From DATHGT01 sp035317605 (lineage in GTDB: Bacteria > Methylomirabilota > Methylomirabilia > Rokubacteriales > CSP1-6), in assembly GCA_035317605.1 (NCBI GenBank), contig DATHGT010000221.1, positions 1 to 10,194 of the forward strand: a stretch of DNA of 10,194 nucleotides. Reading direction: 5' to 3'. Within the stretch, counting starts at the first letter, position 1, and every line of letters starts with the position of its first letter. Made by a program: the position numbers and the translations under genes. Positions 6,133-10,194 of the stretch are shown in pieces. Below the pieces are notes generated by a model that saw only the letters and a program-made list of their open reading frames with translations, ran no database searches and was not told where the DNA came from.

Positions 6133-7864
6133 GGGCGATCTCCTCCTCGATCTGCTGGATCCGCCAGAGCTCCGCGTAGAGCCCGCCGGCCGCCACCAGC
6201 GCGTCGTGATGGCCGGACTCCACCACGCGCCCGCCGCCGAGCACCACGATCCGGTCGGCCGCGCGGGCCACGCGCAGCCGGTGAGTCATCATGAGCACCG
6301 TGCGCCCGTCGGCGGCGGCGCGCAGGTTCTCGATGATCTCTTCTTCCTTGGCCGTGTCGACGCTGGCGAACACGTCGTCGAGCAGGAGCACGGGCGGATC
6401 GCCCACCAGCGCCCGCGCCAGCGCGAGCCGCTGCCGCTGACCGCCCGACACCGTGAGCCCGCGCTCGCCGACCACCGTGCTCCACCCGCTGGCGAACTCC
6501 TCCACCTCGTCCCCGATGCCCGCGGCCGCTCCCACCCGGCGCGTCGCCGCGAGATCGACGCCGTCGCGGCCGAGCGTCACGTTGTCCTCGATCGAGCGCG
6601 AGAACAGGAACGCCTCCTGCGGCACGAAGCCGATGGTCGCCCGGACGGCGGAGCGCGCGAGCGTGGTCACGTCGCGATCGCCGAGGAACACGGTGCCCGG
6701 CGGCGGCTCCCACAGCCGGGCCAGCACGAGACCGAGCGTGGACTTGCCGCTGCCGGTCGGTCCCACCACCGCCACGGTCTCGCCGGGAGCGACGTCGAAG
6801 CTCACCCCGTTCAGCACCGGATCGCGGCCCGGATAGGCGAACGTGAGGCCGGCGAACCGAAGACCGGGCGGCGTCCCCGCGGCCGGCTCGGGCGGGTCGA
6901 CTCGCTCGGGCGGTGGCGCCGCCGACACGATCTGCTGGATGCGCTCCATCGAGGTGAGCCCGCGGCGCAGCATGCCGAGCGTCCAGCCGAGGGCCAGCGT
7001 GGGCCACGCGAGGTACGCGAGATAGCCGTTGAAGGCGACGAGCCCGCCCAGCGTGAGCCGTCCGGCCATGACTTCGCCGCCGCCCACCCAGAGCACGATC
7101 AGGAGCCCCACGCCCGCCACGAGCCCGGTCAGCGGCGAGAACTTCGCGTCCGCACGCGCCACCGCGAGAGTCCGCCGCAGGTATTCCGTGTTGGCCCGGT
7201 CGAACTCGGCGCGCGCGCTCCCTTCCATCGTGTAGGCGCGCACGACCGCCATGCCGGCGAGCCGCTCCTGCACCACCCCGGACAGCACGCTGAGCTGCTC
7301 CTGCGCGGCCTCGGTGCGCGCGTGCAGGGTCGTGTTGAAGCGCGTGGCCACCGCGATCAGGATGGGATACGGCGCGATCGCCCACAGCGTCAGCCACGGG
7401 TCGACGGCCAGCATGGCGCCGAGCGCGCCCACGAACGCGAACGAGGTGCCGGCCGTGCTGACCGCGCCGAAGCCCACCAGCTGCTTGACCGCGGACACGT
7501 CGCTGGTCGCGCGGGTCATGAGATCGCCGGTGGAATAGACGGCGAAGCGGGCGGGCGGAAACGATTGCAGGCTCGCGTAGAGATCGTTGCGCAGGTCGTA
7601 CTCGATCCGCTGGGCCCCGCCGATGATCGCGAAGCGGGAGCCGAGACGCGCCAGGCCGTTGAGGATCGCCAGGCCGAGGATGGCGAGCGCGTACGCGCCG
7701 ATCGCCGCCGCGATGTCGGCCTGGAGCGCCTCGATCGCGTGCTTCACCGCCCACGGGATGCCGAGGCCGGAGAGCGTGGCGACGAGCAGGCAGCCGACGC
7801 CGAGCACGTAGCGGGCACGGTATCGGGCCATGTAGCGCCCGACCGCGCGGGGTGCCGAGATCAG
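6125..7864 (-). CDS. ABC exporter half-transporter with degenerate ATP site (MdlA/TM287-like partner)
   Basis: A half-transporter of 579 residues (568 from the ATG at 7831) with an N-terminal membrane domain and a C-terminal ATPase. Numbering from the proposed start: Walker A GPTGSGKST (368-376), Q-loop in FVPQEAFLF, signature VSGGQRQ (472-478), Walker B VLLLDD (492-497) where the catalytic Glu is replaced by Asp497, and an H-loop His in MMTHR. The Asp marks this as the non-catalytic half of a heterodimer, complementing the downstream half with its odd signature. The ATG at 7831 has no Shine-Dalgarno sequence and would remove part of the amphipathic elbow helix (PRAVGRYMARYRARY). A CTG at 7864 has GGAGGG 6 nt upstream and overlaps the preceding stop as CTGA, so I prefer it; the ATG at 7831 is the conservative alternative. 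Confidence 0.93.
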   Translation of the reverse strand: MISAPRAVGRYMARYRARYVLGVGCLLVATLSGLGIPWAVKHAIEALQADIAAAIGAYALAILGLAILNGLARLGSRFAIIGGAQRIEYDLRNDLYASLQSFPPARFAVYSTGDLMTRATSDVSAVKQLVGFGAVSTAGTSFAFVGALGAMLAVDPWLTLWAIAPYPILIAVATRFNTTLHARTEAAQEQLSVLSGVVQERLAGMAVVRAYTMEGSARAEFDRANTEYLRRTLAVARADAKFSPLTGLVAGVGLLIVLWVGGGEVMAGRLTLGGLVAFNGYLAYLAWPTLALGWTLGMLRRGLTSMERIQQIVSAAPPPERVDPPEPAAGTPPGLRFAGLTFAYPGRDPVLNGVSFDVAPGETVAVVGPTGSGKSTLGLVLARLWEPPPGTVFLGDRDVTTLARSAVRATIGFVPQEAFLFSRSIEDNVTLGRDGVDLAATRRVGAAAGIGDEVEEFASGWSTVVGERGLTVSGGQRQRLALARALVGDPPVLLLDDVFASVDTAKEEEIIENLRAAADGRTVLMMTHRLRVARAADRIVVLGGGRVVESGHHDALVAAGGLYAELWRIQQIEEEIARA

Positions 7865-8778
7865 CGCTGGCCCTCCGCGAACGGCGCGAGCGCCGCGTAG
7901 ACGGCGAAGACGGTCGGCGTGGGCACGCCCAGGCGCTCGCCGAGCCTCACCGCGTGACCGTGCAGGGCCTCCAGCTCCAGGCGCTTGCCGTGGACGAGGT
8001 CGTAGTGCATCGACGCGGAGAGGTGCGGCGCGAGCTTGCCGGCATTGCCCAGCGTGGTCTCCACGGCGTCGGCGGGCAGCGCGACGCCGGACGCGCGACC
8101 GAGCGCCGCCAGCTCCTCCACGATCAGCCGATACATCCGCCACGTCGCCGGCGTGTCGCGAATGACGCCGATGGGGCCGCGCGTGAGCGCGGTCAACCCG
8201 GCCTGCGCCCCGAGCATCAGGTATTTTTCCCAGAGCACGCGGCGGATGTCGCCGGAGAGGGTGACGGGAACGCCGGCGCCGGCGAACGCGTCGCGCAGCC
8301 GCTCGGCGCGCGGGGTCGTGCGTCCGTCCATCTCGCCGAGCGCGACCGCGCCGGCGAAGGTGTGGGAGATCACGCCCGGCGCCTCGATCGTCGCGAACAC
8401 GTAGGCGGCGCCGCCGAGCGCTCGGCCCGGCCCCAGCACCGCGTCGATCTTCTCCTCGTTGTCGACCCCGTTCTGGAGCGAGAGCACCGCGGTGTCCCGT
8501 CCGACGATCGCACGCACCTGGGCGACCGCCGTCTCGGTGTCGAACGACTTCACGCAGACGATCACCGCGTCGGCCGGCGCCAGCCCGTCGACTTTCTCCA
8601 CGGCCGCGACCGGCACCGCGTACTCGCCTTCCACGGCGGAACGCACGCGGAGCCCGCCGCTCCGGATCGCGTCCAGGTGCGCCCCGCGCGCGACCACGGT
8701 GACCTCCTGGCCGCCCCGCGCCAGCTTCGCGCCAAAGTAACCGCCCACCCCGCCCGCGCCCACGATCACGATGCGCAT
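7861..8778 (-). CDS. Ketopantoate reductase family protein (PanE/ApbA-like, divergent active site)
   Basis: A 305-residue NAD(P)H-dependent 2-oxoacid reductase of the family that makes pantoate from ketopantoate for coenzyme A synthesis. The N-terminal Rossmann loop is GAGGVGGYFG (7-16), followed by VKSFDT (76-81) and QNGVDN (102-107). The general-acid Lys185 is present in WEKYL, and the C-terminal SMHYD (256-260) with Glu268 matches the substrate-binding helix. At positions matching the two substrate Asn residues of the E. coli helix (K-x3-N-x3-N) this protein has Leu189 and Ala193. Ketopantoate may therefore not be its natural substrate; a related 2-oxoacid is possible. The ATG at 8778 shares a base with the corA stop (TGATG), so the two are translationally coupled; an ATG at 8787 inside corA is less likely. 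Its 3' end overlaps the proposed start of the first ABC gene. Confidence 0.88.
   Translation of the reverse strand: MRIVIVGAGGVGGYFGAKLARGGQEVTVVARGAHLDAIRSGGLRVRSAVEGEYAVPVAAVEKVDGLAPADAVIVCVKSFDTETAVAQVRAIVGRDTAVLSLQNGVDNEEKIDAVLGPGRALGGAAYVFATIEAPGVISHTFAGAVALGEMDGRTTPRAERLRDAFAGAGVPVTLSGDIRRVLWEKYLMLGAQAGLTALTRGPIGVIRDTPATWRMYRLIVEELAALGRASGVALPADAVETTLGNAGKLAPHLSASMHYDLVHGKRLELEALHGHAVRLGERLGVPTPTVFAVYAALAPFAEGQR
7871..7876 (-). promoter_or_regulatory. Shine-Dalgarno GGAGGG that supports a CTG start
   Basis: GGAGGG (CCCTCC on +) lies 6 nt upstream of a CTG at 7864-7862, which overlaps the TGA of the preceding gene (7863-7861) as CTGA. No ATG, GTG or TTG lies in this frame at a suitable distance. 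The first in-frame ATG (7831) has no comparable site. Confidence 0.5.
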
Positions 8779-9884
8779 CACCACCATCCCTTCCGCCGGA
8801 AGTACGTCAACATGCCGATTGCGGAGCACGCCATCAGCCCCAGCGCCCAGGCGTAGCCCCAGCGCCACTCCAGCTCGGGCATGTACTTGAAGTTCATCCC
8901 GTAGATGCTGGCGATGAACGTGAGCGGGATGAACAGCGTGGCGATCACCGTGAGGACCTTCATGACCTCGTTGAGCCGCTGGTTCTGCACCGACAGAAAC
9001 ACGTCGATCATGCCGGCCAGGATCTCGCGGAGCGCCTCGACCAGCTCGAGGGCCTGCACCGCGTGGTCGTGGCTGTCGCGCAGGAACGTCCGCGTCTCGG
9101 CCGCGAGCAGCGGACTCTCCTCGCGCTGGAGCACGCCGATGGCCTCGCGTGTCGGCCAGATGGCGCGGCGCAGGGCGAGCACGGTGTGCCGGGTGTGCTG
9201 CAGCGCCTGGAGCGAGCGCGGCGAGGCCTTGAGCGTCTCCGCCTCCAGGATCTCCACGTGATCGCTCACCGCCTCCAGCACGGGGAAGAGGCCGTCGACC
9301 ACCGCGTCGAGGAGCAGGTACGCGAGGTAGTCGGCCCCCGCCTCGCGCACGCGCCCGCGCGATTGACGGATCGCGTCGCGCACGGGCTCGAACACGTCGC
9401 CGCCCGGCCGCTCCTGCACGGTGACGACCCAGTCGTGGCCGAAGAAGACGCTGACCTGCTCGTCGTCGCACTCGGGGGAGCGGGCGGAGGCCAGACGCAG
9501 CATGTGCAGGATCATGAAGTAGTGATCGGCGTAGCGCTCGATCTTCGGCCGCTGCGGCCCCCCGAGCACGTCTTCCAGCGCCAGCGGGTGCAGCTTGAAA
9601 TGCGCGCCGAGCCGCTGGAGCACGCCGGTGTCGGCACCGTCGACGTTGATCCACCGCACGCCCGGGCCGGCCGCCGCCAGCGCCTCCTCCAGCGTCTTGC
9701 CCTCGGTCTCGGTCACCGCCTCGCGCGTGTACGCGATCACCGTGATGCGCCGCCGCTCCGCCGCGTCCGGATCGAGCGGCGGCAGCGTCCCCGGCATGGT
9801 GCCGGGCCGAATCCTCGGAAGATGGCGCCGCCGCGGCGTCGTCGCCGCGCGCGGGCGTGGCTCGCGCCGCGTGATCTCAGGCAT
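8778..9884 (-). CDS. corA: CorA-type Mg2+/Co2+ channel
   Basis: A pentameric magnesium/cobalt uptake channel in the inner membrane. The 368-residue product is similar along its length to Thermotoga CorA (351 residues). Visible are a soluble alpha/beta domain (about 47-160), ALEDVLGGPQRPKIE (102-116), long helices (about 165-300), and NEVMKVLTVIATLFIPLTFI (305-324) leading into TM1. The selectivity signature YGMN is at residues 328-331 and is followed by FKYMPEL; TM2 is about 343-361, ending in the basic tail FRRKGWW. The ATG at 9884 is chosen because its Pro/Arg-rich N-terminus with PGTMPGTL resembles the PPGTL of Thermotoga CorA. A weak GGAG (9897-9900) lies 12 nt upstream. An ATG at 9797 and a TTG at 9926 are alternatives. 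This is the first gene of the six-gene minus-strand operon. Confidence 0.95.
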   Translation of the reverse strand: MPEITRREPRPRAATTPRRRHLPRIRPGTMPGTLPPLDPDAAERRRITVIAYTREAVTETEGKTLEEALAAAGPGVRWINVDGADTGVLQRLGAHFKLHPLALEDVLGGPQRPKIERYADHYFMILHMLRLASARSPECDDEQVSVFFGHDWVVTVQERPGGDVFEPVRDAIRQSRGRVREAGADYLAYLLLDAVVDGLFPVLEAVSDHVEILEAETLKASPRSLQALQHTRHTVLALRRAIWPTREAIGVLQREESPLLAAETRTFLRDSHDHAVQALELVEALREILAGMIDVFLSVQNQRLNEVMKVLTVIATLFIPLTFIASIYGMNFKYMPELEWRWGYAWALGLMACSAIGMLTYFRRKGWW

Positions 9885-9893
9885 TGAAGTTCC

Positions 9894-9922
9894 ATGCTCC
9901 GAGACCGTGCAGTGGTTGTCAA
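9894..9922 (-). promoter_or_regulatory. Candidate sigma70-like promoter for the corA operon
   Basis: On the minus strand, a perfect TTGACA (9922-9917) is followed after 17 nt by GAGCAT (9899-9894), which matches three of six bases of TATAAT. It sits in the 62-nt gap between the divergent corA and phosphatase genes. Transcription would start near 9887, leaving almost no leader before the ATG at 9884. Either the mRNA is nearly leaderless, or the ATG at 9797 is used, or this is not the real promoter. In the same gap TGTGCTAAC (9929-9937) on + resembles an extended -10 for the phosphatase gene but has no good -35 partner. Confidence 0.3.
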
Positions 9923-9946
9923 GCAAGCTGTGCTAACCTTCGCGGG

Positions 9947-10194
9947 ATGTTTGCGCCTGAGCGGCGCCTCGCGATCGAGGCCGCGCGCGCGGCCGGCGAG
10001 CTGCTGCTGAGCGAGCTGGCCGGCGCCCGCCGCATTGCCTTCAAGGGCGCCCCCACCAACCTGGTCACCGAGATGGACGCGCGCGCCGAGGCGCTGATCC
10101 TCGGCCGTCTGCGTGAGGCCTTTCCCGACGACGCGATTCTCTCCGAAGAGATGGGCGCCGCGAGCGGCCGGTCGGGGCGGCGATGGATCGTCGA
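9947..10194 (+). CDS. Inositol monophosphatase family protein (SuhB-like), 3'-truncated by the window edge
   Basis: The first 82 codons of a Mg2+-dependent sugar-phosphate phosphatase. The encoded N-terminus MFAPERRLAIEAARAAGELL matches the first helix of the family. It is followed by KGAPTNLVTEMDARAEALI (residues about 34-52, the family's K-x2-x-D-LVTE-D-like segment), then FPDDAILSEEMG, where SEE holds the first metal-binding Glu, and SGRSGRRWIV, which leads into the expected DPLDGT motif just beyond the window. Members act on inositol phosphates, histidinol phosphate or PAP; the fragment is too short to choose. The ATG at 9947 is placed correctly for the family, but only a weak GCGGG precedes it, so the message may be nearly leaderless. 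It is transcribed divergently from corA. Confidence 0.88.
   Translation, partial: MFAPERRLAIEAARAAGELLLSELAGARRIAFKGAPTNLVTEMDARAEALILGRLREAFPDDAILSEEMGAASGRSGRRWIV

Noticed and set aside
6032..7900. 622-residue open frame on + opposite the first ABC gene
   Set aside because: Its translation is Arg/His/Gly/Ala-rich with no family resemblance, while the minus strand encodes a complete ABC exporter. It is a high-GC antisense shadow.
9914..9938. Partial palindrome GGTT...AACC between corA and the phosphatase gene as an operator
   Set aside because: Only the outer GGTT/AACC and one inner CA/TG pair are symmetric; too weak to separate from chance in 25 bases.

Overview
This is a very GC-rich, gene-dense stretch of a bacterial chromosome. 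Base composition, the gene mixture and the UPF0282-type metallo-hydrolase (a family best known from archaea) suggest an uncultivated soil or sediment lineage, for instance Rokubacteria/Methylomirabilota-like. That placement is inference and rests on no marker gene. There are no RNA genes, CRISPR arrays, transposases or phage genes.

Layout: a 5'-truncated nth (endonuclease III) on + ends in a 17-nt tail-to-tail overlap with nfo (endonuclease IV) on -. All genes from nfo to corA lie on the minus strand. In the direction of transcription the first block is corA > ketopantoate-reductase-like dehydrogenase > two ABC exporter half-transporters > alkyltransferase-like (ATL) protein > SDR oxidoreductase. 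Its joins are 1-34 nt overlaps or a 23-nt gap, so it is very probably one operon. A 265-nt gap follows, holding a 140-bp imperfect palindrome and a five-copy 15-bp tandem repeat. The second block is UPF0282 metallo-hydrolase > SRPBCC protein > nfo, also tightly packed. To the right of corA, a divergent inositol-monophosphatase-family gene runs off the window end on +.

How the genes fit together: the two ABC half-transporters have complementary defects in their nucleotide-binding motifs, so they should form one asymmetric heterodimer. Three genes (nth, nfo, ATL) belong to DNA base-damage repair. The rest are metabolic or ion-transport genes with no obvious common pathway. I do not see a clear new multi-gene system.

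The least explained signals are non-coding or low-complexity: the 140-bp palindrome with its neighbouring tandem repeat, and two similar 36-bp G-run palindromes. One of these is read in frame inside the linker of an ABC transporter and the other forms the C-terminus of the ATL protein.
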